Source: Beta vulgaris subsp. vulgaris (Eukaryota > Streptophyta > Magnoliopsida > Caryophyllales > Amaranthaceae). From it: a stretch of DNA of 64,000 bases. The notes beneath the pieces were generated by a model, which ran no database searches, was not told the DNA's origin, and saw nothing but the letters and a program-made list of their open reading frames with translations. Shown piece by piece: positions 1 through 11,200 of this stretch; the first letter of the stretch is position 1, and each line of letters begins with the position of its first letter. The stretch spans positions 49,608,285 through 49,672,284 of the forward strand of contig NC_079204.1 in NCBI RefSeq assembly GCF_026745355.1. Reading direction: 5' to 3'. The translations under genes and the position numbers were made by a program.

Positions 1-384
1 CTCATAGTTTTATGAAAAAAGAGTTAACGTCAAATTAGGAGGAAGATGGAGAGCGATAAAGAATAATTGAGTTGGTGGGTCTTTTTAATTTTTTAAACAA
101 AAAATAAACAAAGTTAATAAAATTGGATGGAAAATGTAACCTATTGGATGGAAAATGTAACCATGGTTAATTTGAGGTCCTTAGTAGATCAAAAAAATTG
201 TTGAGGTCCTTGTTAGAAAAATTTCTCATAGTTTAGGTCCTTATTGGGTAGTTAACTCACATAACCAAGAATCAATACTCAAATAATTTCAAGCAACTTT
301 AAAATATTATAAATCGTCTTTAAAAGTGTTTTAAAACCTTTTCCATCATTAAAACTTCAATTATTAATACTTCCTAGTGTAGTA
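1..384. other. AT-rich intergenic DNA, nothing recognised
   Basis: This stretch is AT-rich with stops in all frames and no recognisable gene or repeat ends. It contains a short near-duplicate of the phrase ggatggaaaatgtaacc (around 125-163), which is too little to assign to a family. Confidence 0.5.
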
Positions 385-646
385 TTCCCTCTGTATTTTT
401 TTTGTCTTTCCTACCTTGACTTTACACGTTTGCCAATGTACTTATTCTACATTATATATCTTTCATTATATATTAGTAAAAATTATAATAATTGAATATT
501 AATAAAGTACTCATTGAGATGAATCAAACAAAACCCCACATGATTATACTTTTTCTTATATATTGAGAAAAATCTAAAAGATTCTTTCTAATTATGAATA
601 ATGTTAAGATTCTAAGTGTGAAACATAAAAAAAAATACAAAGGGAG
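385..646. mobile_element. Stowaway-like MITE
   Basis: The ends form an inverted repeat that reads TTCCCTCTGTATTTTTT on the left and CTCCCTTTGTATTTTTT when the right end is reverse-complemented. This is the CTCCCTCYGT terminus typical of plant Stowaway (Tc1/mariner-derived) MITEs. A TA dinucleotide flanks each end (383-384 and 647-648), as expected for the family's target duplication. The element is about 262 bp, AT-rich and non-coding. Confidence 0.8.
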
Positions 647-2970
647 TACTACTATACTAGTCATTAAAAACCCTTAAAAATTCATACTTTGATAACTAAA
701 ATCCTATTATAAGTATGGTAATATAAGTTTCAGCAACTTATAATGTATTAGAACCCCTTTAAAGCATACTTAAGCATAATCATAATTATCAGAGTACTCA
801 ATTTTACAAACTATAGTATACTACTATGATTTCCAACTCATAAAACCCTAAAAATCCATGCTTTGATAATTAAAAATCCGATCTAAATATAATAAGTAAA
901 TCTGAATTTTTATTTCTTCAATGCATAAATTATATAAACTAATCATCAAACTAAAGATTTTAAACATAAACTGTAATAGCCCCACAATTTAGGAAACATC
1001 ATAATAGCCTTTATGCATGTTGCGGAAACATACTTAAATCAATTGGAGCTGTCACATGGTAAACGTGCTAATTAAGTTACAACAAAATTACTTAAGATCA
1101 AGTAGTTATAATTAATTTTATTACAACACTACCAACCTTTAACTTTTAAAAATCCATTTTGAAATACACATACAATTTCTACAGATATTAAGTTACTCTC
1201 CTAAGAGATGGAGATCAACTAGGGAACAAACATAACACAAGACTCCACAAAGTGACGTCGTCCTACACGACTATGGTAATCAAGGAAGTAGTCACCCCAC
1301 CTTCTTGGTTCTTCCTGCGATCAATTACAACCCTGCCCCCACCAGGACAGGTTCAAGAACAAATATCAACAACAGTGGAGTATAAAAGTCCATCCCTAAA
1401 TTCATTTTTGGTGGCTTACACCTTATGTATGCAAAATGCTAAAATCACTATGCTTCACAAATACAGTGTTTACTATAATATTAGGATTATTATCCTTGTG
1501 CAAATATTTTAGAATAAGTATTTATATCATGAAGATCACCACTTAGGTCATTCAAAACCCCTTTAGGTCAATAGCATTTAAATACTTGGGTAAAGCGAAC
1601 ACGAATAGAGAGAGACTCCTTACACAAGGAACCGACTGTCTAAAACTAATGGAGGTCTTCACTCCACCATTTTAAATTTTTATGCTTGCAAGCCTTAACT
1701 AGGACATATCCCATTTTTATTATTTGTTGGACTTTACCCACCCAACAAGGGTTCGGAAGGAGATCACCCATCCTCCAAGGGCTTTTGTTGTTATTCATAT
1801 CGTACCCTAATTGGTCTCGGTCTTTACCCAATTGCTTTCATAATTTATTTACACAAATAATGTTCATGTATGGTTTATCAATACCACTCATGTTCCAAAG
1901 AAAAACATATTCATCCATAGAGGGAAAAAAGAATCACGACTAGTATAGTATTGCTATTGATTGTAAGACTTGCATATTTTCTTGAAATTTTAGTTTAACA
2001 CTAACAACATCACATATTAGTTAGGTATAAAAATATAAGGAAATAATCAAATCTTTACTGCTGGTGAAAAACCTATAAGCTCTTAATAGGCTCTTTTAAA
2101 CTTTATTAAAAATTTTGAATTAATTTGAACATATGAAACTTTGGTAAGAAAAATTTCAGCACAAACAGTGAGTTTAAAATGCACATAACTTCCTTCTAAA
2201 AACTCCAAATCGGGAAATTTCAAAACCTATCCTCAAGAATTTTTTATTATGAACGGTTAGTTGTGAAACAAGAAAGGGCTTAAAATCAAGTTTCGGGGGC
2301 CTAAAATGCAATTTACAGTAACTGGTGACACCAAAATCGAGAACAATATTCATCAATTCGCCCCAATTCAAAGAAATTTCTTTTCTAAGAGGGTTCCTTC
2401 ATAAAATTCAAATAGGAGTAAAGATCTTCCTAACATGACAACAATTCCATCATTTGATAAACATGCATGGATTTACTTATATGCTTATAAACATATTTTA
2501 AAATCACATATTAACCAAATCTTTTATTTTTACTATACTAAAGTGACTTTCTTCCTCTATTGGATGGATGAATAACTAATGTTACTTATAAATCAAAATC
2601 AATTACATGCAACTACAACCATGGTTTAAAATTTTACATGCATGTACTAATCTCATCAATTTGGTTTATAAAATCATATTCTGATACAATTCATCATCTT
2701 TTCACCAAAATAAAGAGGGTATAATAGAAAGAGAGTGTTCTTATGTACCTTAATTCCCCCTAGTTATTACTTGAACATTTCTCCTATCTTCATTAATTTT
2801 CAAAGGCTTCAATACCCAAGTACCTATACAATTTCATCAATGCATGTCATCATTTTCATGATCTAAACCTAAATCCCAACTTGAAACATACTCTTTAACT
2901 CCCTTTGGCCTTCTTAACTTTCTATGAAGATGGTTTCCTCTAGATCTTCTTATATTCATTCAAAAGAGAT
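647..2970. other. AT-rich intergenic DNA, no supported gene
   Basis: Short open frames exist (for example 1252-1512 and 1686-1943), but none has recognisable domains, splice context or codon bias. A GC-richer patch around 1640-1830 looks like decayed repeat sequence and could not be assigned. Otherwise the segment is AT-rich and featureless. Confidence 0.5.
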
Positions 2971-5427
2971 TGTAATCCCCCACAATTTTAAAGGATTTTC
3001 ATAAATATATTAAAGTATTTATGTAATTATATTTAAATCCAAATGAGTTTGGAAAATGATTTGACTTTTAAAAAGGGTTGACTATTTTTAAAAGTCAACT
3101 AAAAATATTTTCATAGCTTAATAAAATTGAAAATGTTTTAATTAAGCATGCTTAATAAAAGTTTAATATTAAAAGTATTTATTGAAAAAGAAGTTTAATG
3201 GAATCGAAACTCCTAAAAGGATAAAAAGGAAAAGAGTCTTGTTGATGATTAAAGTCCTAAGTGATCATCTTATTAGTCATCAAAGTCTTTTTAAATCTTA
3301 TCTCTTTTCCTAAACCAAAAGGATTAGCCTTTATTTAAATATCCTAAAAACCCAAATATTTTACCCTACACTCTATTTCTCTCTCCTCCTTGCACGTGAT
3401 TCTTCTCTCCTCCTCTCACCCGACTTTTTCTCTCTCCTCCTTCCTTGGTGCGTGATTTCCATATTTTTCCTCTCAAAGCTTGTTTCTTCTTCGCTAAGTC
3501 ACAAATATTTTCTTGGGCCAAAATCTTGCTGCCGCCGGCCCGCCGCCCCTTGCTGCTGTCACCAGTTTCCGGCGCCTTTTTCTCCTCCTTGTTGTGGTTG
3601 TTTTCTTTTCTTCTTCTCTAAGATTCCATTAAAGTATTGTTTTTACATTATTTTATTTATTACATGTTTATGATTTAAATTATTATTTTATATGAAAATA
3701 TATTTCGGTTTTCATATGTAAAAAATAATAATTTCAGATTTATTATTTTCAGTTTTTATTATGAAAGATATAGTTTTTAGGGTTTTAATCACTAGAAACT
3801 ATATATTTAAAGTATAAATATGAGTTTTGATTAGAATATGATTTTTATATGCATTAAATATATTTTCAGAAGGTTTATAAATTTTTATAAATGCTGGAAT
3901 TTCAGAAAGTATGTATTTTAAGGTTTTTAATGATTTTTAATCACTAGAATAGTTGTCTATACTAGGGATTAAAAATAATTTAATACATAAAAACGATTTT
4001 AAAGACGTTTAAAAGGGTTTGGGACGTTTTTAAAGTTGCTGTAAATTTTTAGTTCAAGGTATTTACTTTGTTATTTTATTTTCTAGGCGGAGAATTCATA
4101 GTAGGGGACTTTTAGAGGTAAAAGTGGCCTACCGATTCGTTTACACAAGGTACGTACATAGTCTACGTGCTATATGGTTTAGAAACATGCCTTAGGGATG
4201 TTTTATTTATTAGTATCACGTATAGGACTATGTTGTTCATATATATGATTTACTGGAATTATTTTACATGTTATTTTCCTATGTGCTACATGTAAACTAG
4301 AATATTTATGAGTATGACTGTTTGTATGGAAGTTTGATGCAAGCAGATAAGTTAGTTTTGTATTAATTCGTGAGTGAATTAATGTAAGTAAGTTGGAATC
4401 ATGTGTTCATAGATTCTTGAGATTATTTATTTATCTTATAAGAACCGTGGATCTTATTTGGTAAGTATGAGTTATACCTATATAAAGGTACGGTTTTCTG
4501 TTGGCTAGGTTCAACAAATGGATAAAAAAATAAAAGGAGTCTTATTGATAAGTTGTGAAAACTTGTTAATTCTAAGATAAAAAGGAGTTTGTTATGATTT
4601 AGTGATTATTAATTATGTGTATGTGCTTGGTTGGTGTCAACACAAGTATAAAATGAATGCAACGTAAAGTGAAACGAGAATAGGTTATAGACTTTAGACT
4701 GGTGCACGTCTAGAGTTGGACATAAGGGTTGGGTTAATGGTGAGCGTGCCATAACTTTTCTAGGAATGGTTGATCACCATCCCTCTTTATTCAAAGGTTC
4801 CTCGATATCGCAGGTCACTCTGAAATGCGGAGTCGCGCCCCATTTCATTTTTATTGACAGGACAACTCGTCCAATAACTATTCCATTAAAGTAATAAAAA
4901 GATGTTTAAGTTTAGTTCAGTAAAATTGTCTGCAGATTATTATTTACTTTGTTATTATTTATTCCTGCAAGTTATTTTGTATATCATGCTTAGGGTTATG
5001 ATGTCTGATATGTAGTACTCAGCTTTGCTGATTACGTGCTTGTTCTGTGTTGTGATCATGGCTTTGCCTATTGATCCTGTGGTGATCCTTCGGGGAGAGC
5101 AGAGTCAAGAAAGCATTGACATTACAGGTTCGAAGATGCATACCATTGGGGAATCTGGAATGGAGAGGCTTTTGTGACATTAGATTATTTAAGTTGTTTC
5201 TAGGAGTTTATCTTTTCAGACATTTGTTTTAAGTTGGTGTGTTTCAGTTCAAACATTGTTGATTCTTATTTCATAAGTTTAATAAAGTTGATTTTTATTT
5301 AGTAAGTTTTCCGCTGCAAAATTCTGAGTAAGCCGAAACGTTATCACACGGGCGATAATGCCTGGGTAATTCTCTAGATTTGTTATAAAAGTATTTTCTA
5401 GAAAGAGAGAATTATCGGGGTGTTACA
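2971..5427 (+). mobile_element. Solo LTR, copy 1 (Ty3/gypsy-like)
   Basis: The unit begins TGTAATCCCCCACAATTTT and ends ATTATCGGGGTGTTACA, so it has TG...CA ends and a short terminal inverted repeat (TGTAA..CCCC). A second, diverged copy lies at 56172-58689. No primer-binding site, gag-pol or partner LTR adjoins it, so it is a solo LTR. The flanking pentamers are GAGAT (2966-2970) and AAGAT (5428-5432), a 4/5 match consistent with a decayed target duplication. Inside are a TATA-like stretch near 3333-3342, a CT-rich leader near 3370-3480, and a pyrimidine tract ending in ttttctag at about 4086 before gcggagaa, which looks like a splice acceptor. The roughly 2.5-kb length suggests a Del/Tekay-type LTR, but this is inference. 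Confidence 0.8.
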
Positions 5428-5523
5428 AAGATTTACTCCAAGTCTTCTTTTTTTGGAATAGTTACATACAAACACTAGATTAAGTTTCCTCAAAGTGATT
5501 TAGAAGAATGAACATGGAAGAAG

Positions 5524-5633
<110 letters not shown>

Positions 5634-5639
5634 AGGGGG

Positions 5640-6180
5640 AGGGAGGTCCTACCTCTAGCGTGCAGTAAGAAAGGATAGGAGAGAGAGTGGATAATTCAGC
5701 CTCGTTTTTGGATTTCATCACCCTAGCCCAACTTCCTCGCCCGAACCGAACTCCCATCTTCATACTCCCACTACACTTATTTGCGACCCATGCCTCCACA
5801 TCATGATTGATATGCCACGTGCAAAGTAGATGAGCATAGTTTGGAAAAACAATCGAGAGATATTTTACCAAAGCCAGATCTCGATCAATCACAATGACAT
5901 TCAGAGTCACACACAAGCCAATGAGGTTTTTCAACCTCTCCAACATTCAACGATAGTTCTGAGCATCCTCATGCTGCAACAATGCCCATGCAACAAAAGA
6001 AATTCTTAGTGGTAAGTGTCAGTTTAACAATCTTCACCAAAGGATTCACATACTTGTGTGTGTTGCATCAATTTGGATCACGTGCGGATATGTACGCACT
6101 AGATTCACGGACGTCGGGTGTGCAATGAATGTATGTGTCACCCTACCCATCTTGTTCGAATGAAGCCAAGGTCAATGACA
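5640..6180 (-). pseudogene. Decayed Mutator-like (MULE) transposase fragment
   Basis: Reading the minus strand, around 6120-6050 gives AHPTSVNLVRTYPHVIQIDA, and after a stop and a frame disruption 5946-5690 gives LERLKNLIGLCVTLNVIVID followed by RDLALVKYLSIVFPNYAHLL and CTWHI. This order (HP.S..L...FP.V...D.T, then LERLK, then a DRD.AL...FP...HLLC.WHI block) is the MULE transposase domain shared with FAR1/FHY3-like proteins. The fragment has an in-frame stop and at least one shift, and it runs into the (GA)n array, so it is non-functional. No TIR ends were identified around it. Confidence 0.75.
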
Positions 6181-6489
6181 ATGTTCTTACACCACTCGGC
6201 AGCAGCATCACGACTTTGAAATTCAGGGCTATTGTCGAAATACGGGTTATAATTAATCCCATCACCAACATGCTCCTAAATAAACAAATCATCGTTAATT
6301 ACAAGAAAAAAAAATCATCAATTAACAATATTCACACATTAGTTTAACCAAATTAATCTTATTTTAATTTTTTTTACTATTTAGTACCTAATAGAAGTTA
6401 ATTTTACTAATAAAATTTTAAAAGTTTAATATCAAACTAATCAATAATAATATAATTTTTAATATAAAAAAATAAAGATAACGTATTGA

Positions 6490-6720
6490 AATATTTCATG
6501 GGCCTAACATATGGCCTGCACGTTTGTCCCATGGACACAACGTCTGGCTTGGACTTTATGCCCCTGTGGCAAATGTTTGGCTTAGATGTTGGCCCCATGG
6601 ACACAACATACATGCATGGACACAACGTCTGGCCAGTACGTTGTGTCCATGGGCTAACGTCTAAGCCAAACGTTTGCTCCATGTACATATCATCTAGGTC
6701 AGACTGGGTCAGACGTCAAG
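6490..6720. repeat. Cluster of direct and inverted copies of CCATGGACACAACGTCTGGC
   Basis: Variants of the motif ccatggacacaacgtctggc recur in direct orientation (about 6530, 6596, 6617) and in reverse (gttgtgtccatgggc near 6640, followed by aacgtctaagccaaacgttt). The block can fold back on itself. Both strands show short open frames only because the repeat lacks stops. Its family is unknown. Confidence 0.6.
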
Positions 6721-6997
6721 TTAAAAAAAATAACCTCTTCGTCGGGAGGCATTATTGTCGGTGGTGAAGGCGTTCAGTTGGAGGTAGCAATTGGTGGTTA
6801 TTGACTTTAGGTGGTGGTAAAGAGAGAGTTGTAAATTGGTAAAAATAAATATTTGAAATAATGAAGTGAAGTTAAAAATTTGAATGTTAAAGTCAAGTAA
6901 AATGGTAAAAAGTAGCCAGGAGTATACTTGGGGCGATTTTAAGTAATTTCGGGGCGATTAAAATATAGTTTCCTCCACCATTTCGAGCATTCACACC

Positions 6998-7535
6998 TAG
7001 GAATGGCAACGGGTCGGACTTGGACCGGATTATGCATAATCCGACTCCGACCCTACAGAAAGTCGGATTTTAAATCCGACCCGACTTAAAATCCGAACGT
7101 CCCACTCCGAGATCCGACCCGACATAAAATCCGGACATCCGACTTAAAATCCGAACATCCGACTTCGAACCTGATCCGACTTATTTTTCTTCCAATCATC
7201 ATATGGAAATCTTATATGTTACAAATAATCTAATTATTACTATTAATTTTTAACAATCATTTTTTCTATGGGAAAATCCTATATAATACAATTGGGTGAA
7301 AGTCGAAGTCAGATTATACATAAATAATACATAACATAAATAAGAAAAAAGGATTGATTGACTCAAGGTCGGAGTCGGATTCGGATGTCGGATTATTTAA
7401 TGAGATCCGACTCCGAGCCTCCTCCGACTCGGAGTCGGATTTTTTAAACGGAGTCGGAGTCGGATTAGTTTTTTGTCGGAGTCAACTCGGATCGGAGCGA
7501 ATTAGGGTCGGATTCGGACTAGATTGCCATCCCTA
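6998..7535. mobile_element. hAT-type MITE with 8-bp TSD TTCACACC
   Basis: The element starts TAGGAATGGCAA, and its reverse-complemented right end reads TAGGGATGGCAA, a 12-bp terminal inverted repeat with one mismatch. The octamer TTCACACC is present exactly on both sides (6990-6997 and 7536-7543), which is the duplication length of hAT transposons. The interior is packed with GTCGGA/TCCGAC motifs in both orientations, a likely array of subterminal transposase-binding sites. It has no coding capacity. It lies about 0.7 kb upstream of the ExAD-like start codon. Confidence 0.9.
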
Positions 7536-8163
7536 TTCACACCAGACTGAGGAAGTAAAAACAACCCACTTCAAACCCCATTTCCAACACAACTTTGGCG
7601 GCTTTTTTTGCCGTCTTCTTCCCCATCATCTCCCTCTTCTCATTGTGCTCCAATTTTCTTAAGATTCCGATTCAAGTATCTTATTTTACACTCTAAGGAT
7701 TAGGTACACTTAGCTCATATTCAATTCAGTCTCAGAAATTAAAATTAATTAATCACATTCTGCTCCTCTTTCTTAATTTGTCTTTTTCGTTAATAAGATT
7801 CCCTCATTACCTCGTATATATCATTCAATTAACCAAATTCAGATCTTGAGGTCAGTCTCCCGTTGCTAGTTTTGTTCGTAATTGCTTCAATTGTTTCTTT
7901 CATGTAATTAGTTTGAATTTTTTCTGGGAAATATCAGTTGGTTGTGATTAATTAGTATCTCAAGTTTTCCATCATATCAAATTGATTTTTGTATGTGGGT
8001 GGAAGATTTTGGTAACTGGGTCTTATCTTTAAGTTTGAATTAAAGAGATCACCTGGAAGTAGCGTAAACGAAAAGTGACCCTTTTAAGATAAATAGTGAG
8101 ACATTCTTAGGGTAAGACGGTCTCATCAGAGAATTTCGATGTAATATAAACGAAGGAAATTAC

Positions 8164-8209
8164 ATATTTTTAGGGCTTTTGGGAATATATTTTTAGGGCT
8201 TTTGGGAAT
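8164..8209 (+). repeat. 23-bp tandem duplication abutting the ExAD-like start codon
   Basis: The unit atatttttagggcttttggg(aat) occurs twice head to tail, at 8164-8186 and 8187-8209, and ends directly at the ATG at 8210. It lies in the 5' leader or in a leader intron and does not affect the reading frame. Confidence 0.85.
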
Positions 8210-11200
8210 ATGATGTTGGTAATGCAAAAGAGGGGTTGTTCTTGGTTACTTATAGTTGCAATTGGGTCAGTGGTGGTGTTGGTATCTTTAGTTCAACTCT
8301 CTTTGTTACCTTGGAGACCTACATTAGAGTATTTTAGCATAAAACAAGTTCAAACAACTTGTATTCCACTAAAAAGATCAACCAAAGGAACAGACATAAA
8401 TCAACAGGATGTTGAAGCCTCCAGACCTGGGTTCGACTTAACCAGTCGATTTCCTGCTGATGTGCACAAGGCAGTTGTTTATCGTAGTGCTCCTTGGAAG
8501 GCTAAGATTGGGCAGTGGCTGTCCGGTTGTGATTCAGTTGTTAAAGAAATAAACATCACTGAGGTATTGATCAGTCAATGTGTTATTTTTAATTTGGAAA
8601 GTTATATTTTCAGATTAAATTATAGAATTGTACTAGATGTCATGTATGTATCTCATCACAATTGTATTAAGTTTCCTTTCCTGTCCATTCACGTCAGAAA
8701 GGTAGATATATGGTGTGAGCCGACAGTGAGGTGGTTATGATTTTTCTAACTAAGTTTTGCTATCTTGATGTTTTGATTTTGCAGAATATCAGCGGAAAGG
8801 TCTGTGAGAGTAATTGCAGTGGCCGAGGGGTATGTGATCATGAACTTGGACAGTGTCGATGCTTTCACGGATATAGTGGTTAGTGATATTTTTCCTTAGA
8901 GGTCGCAATTTGCACATTGTTCAAACTTTGAATATGTGGAACCAGTGCGTTGAGATTTATTCAGGTTATCATGGCATATTGGAATCGTAATGTAGTTTAA
9001 AGATAGAGTTGCTAGGTGTTATTGCCACAAAACTTATATATACTTGCCCAATCATGTCATGCAATAAGCTCTATTAGGCCATGAACAAATATCAGGAATA
9101 CTTATAAATGAATATGTATGTTGTAAAGAACGTCTCATGCCAATGCCCATGGTGATAGAACTTCATCTCCAAATATGTGTTTTTCTTCGTAAGTCTCTAT
9201 TATTACTCAATACCAGCTCTAAAGAGGTTATGGACCGTCTGGTGGTGGTAATAAATAGCATGAATGTTTATATGTAGTTTTGTAAAGAGAGTCTCATTTG
9301 GATGTCCATGGTAATGAAACTTCATCCTAAACGTGTATCATTCTTCATAAAACCATTGAACTTAATACCACCTCTAAAGGGGTAATGGATGGCAATTGAA
9401 AATTTAAAAATATAAGAAATTTATAGATGGAGAAACATGATCTTGACATAGGATGTTCACAAAGTGACCTATAAATTCATTACCATTATCGCCATTTATT
9501 GGCATTTGCAAACATGCTGTAAACTAAATTTTATTTTCATGCCATAGGCAAACATTGTTCAGAAACACTGTATCTGGCTTGCAACTATCCAGTAACTCCT
9601 GATTTACCCTATGGTAGATTTGTTGTCTCGATTTGCCCTGGTGAGTGCGATACAACAAGAGCTATGTGCTTTTGTGGAGAAGGTACAAAGTATCCGTATC
9701 GTCCTGTGGCTGAGCAATGTGGCTTTAAGTTCAAGTAAGAAAAGCTAAAGAACTTATGTGTGATGCCTCTTCATTCAGTCCGAGAAGATGATTTAAGTTG
9801 CAATCTCTTTTCATCTTTGCAGTATCAGTGCTGAACCTCTATTGACTGACTGGGGCAAACCTGATTTGGATGTATTCACTACAAATAGTAGCGTGCCAGG
9901 CTGGTGCAATGTAGACCCAGAAGATGCATATACTGGCAAGGCGAAATTCAAACCGGAATGCCATTGTAAATATGATGGACGAATTGGACAGTTTTGCGAA
10001 ATACCTGTTATTACCACCTGCATTAATCAATGTTCTGGCCATGGTTATTGCCGTAGTGGATTTTGTCAGGTAAAATGAACTCCTCACCTTATTTAGATAG
10101 TCCTTAGATCTGTATGATGTGTCCATAATAGATGACTAGACGTTACCTATTCTAAGCCCTTGTTCTTGTTGCCTCTTCAATGCTAAGAAGGGTAGTGTGA
10201 ATCGTGAAATTGATATTACCATGCAAAGAACGTTACGAGAAAGTATAAATTATGAACTTTAGGGTTTCAGGAGTCTTTTGCTGAAGAGCTGCTGGACAAA
10301 GAACGGGAAATCAGTTTGGCTATTCATTTAAGAATAATCACAACTGAAGAAGAGCTTGTTGTATGCTGAAGATCTTTGCTTTGCGCTTCTAAGCAACTAA
10401 AATGGACATTGCATGCCCCAAATATGGGAGTTCTTAATGCTTCCTCAAAACCCCCAATCTGTGCATTCTCTTGTATTGCTTATATTGATTCTCTTTCCTT
10501 TTTAAGTTATCTTGATTAAGCACATCTTGCAGTATAATTTTATTCCTTGAGGCTTCCTGAAAATAGTCAGTTTACCGTTAAACTGTCCTTTTAGTTAGTG
10601 GCTAAATGCTTAGTGCTGTTTGATTTAGCAGCTCCTAAAATTGGGTTTTGCTGTCAGTGTCATGAAGGCTGGTATGGAGCTGATTGCAGTATCCCATCTA
10701 TTTTCCTGTCCACAAGTGAGTGGCCTCAGTGGCTACATCCAGCTCACGTTGATCTGCCAGGTTATGCACATGCTGCTAGAAGCGTTGACGCTCTTGGTGC
10801 TGCTACTGTAGTTACAAAGAAAAGGCCCCTGATATATGTTTATGAATTACCCCCAGAGTTCAATAGTCTTCTCCTTGAGGTTAGTGAGGACCATGCTTTT
10901 GTTAGTACTCCACTTTTTAGATGTAAACTTCCTTGAGCTTAATTCTGTTTTGCAGGGACGCCATTTCAAGCTTCACTGTGTAAACAGGCTCTATGATGAT
11001 AAAAATGCTACTGTCTGGCTAGAACAGCTCTATGGGGCACAGGTACTGTGTGAATCTCTCCCATCCCAACCTCATCATTCCAAAGATGCCATATAACCAC
11101 TTTTCCCATGCAGATGGCAATCTATGAAAGTCTTTTAGCTAGTCCGTATAGAACATTAAACGGTGAAGAAGCAAATTTCTTCTTTGTTCCTGTTCTTGAT

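Noticed and set aside
1640..1830. Sequence ggatgggtgatctcctt (minus strand) as a 5S rRNA or Cassandra-type LTR fragment
   Set aside because: Only a short match to the 5S 3' region is visible; the internal promoter boxes are not, and no LTR ends were found.
3452..3673. 73-codon frame with Cys-rich tail inside solo LTR copy 1
   Set aside because: The corresponding place in copy 2 has no conserved frame, so it is not a protein-coding region.
6437..6767. Overlapping frames on both strands (83 and 93 codons) as small genes
   Set aside because: Both are readings of the CCATGGACACAACGT repeat cluster, which lacks stops in several frames.
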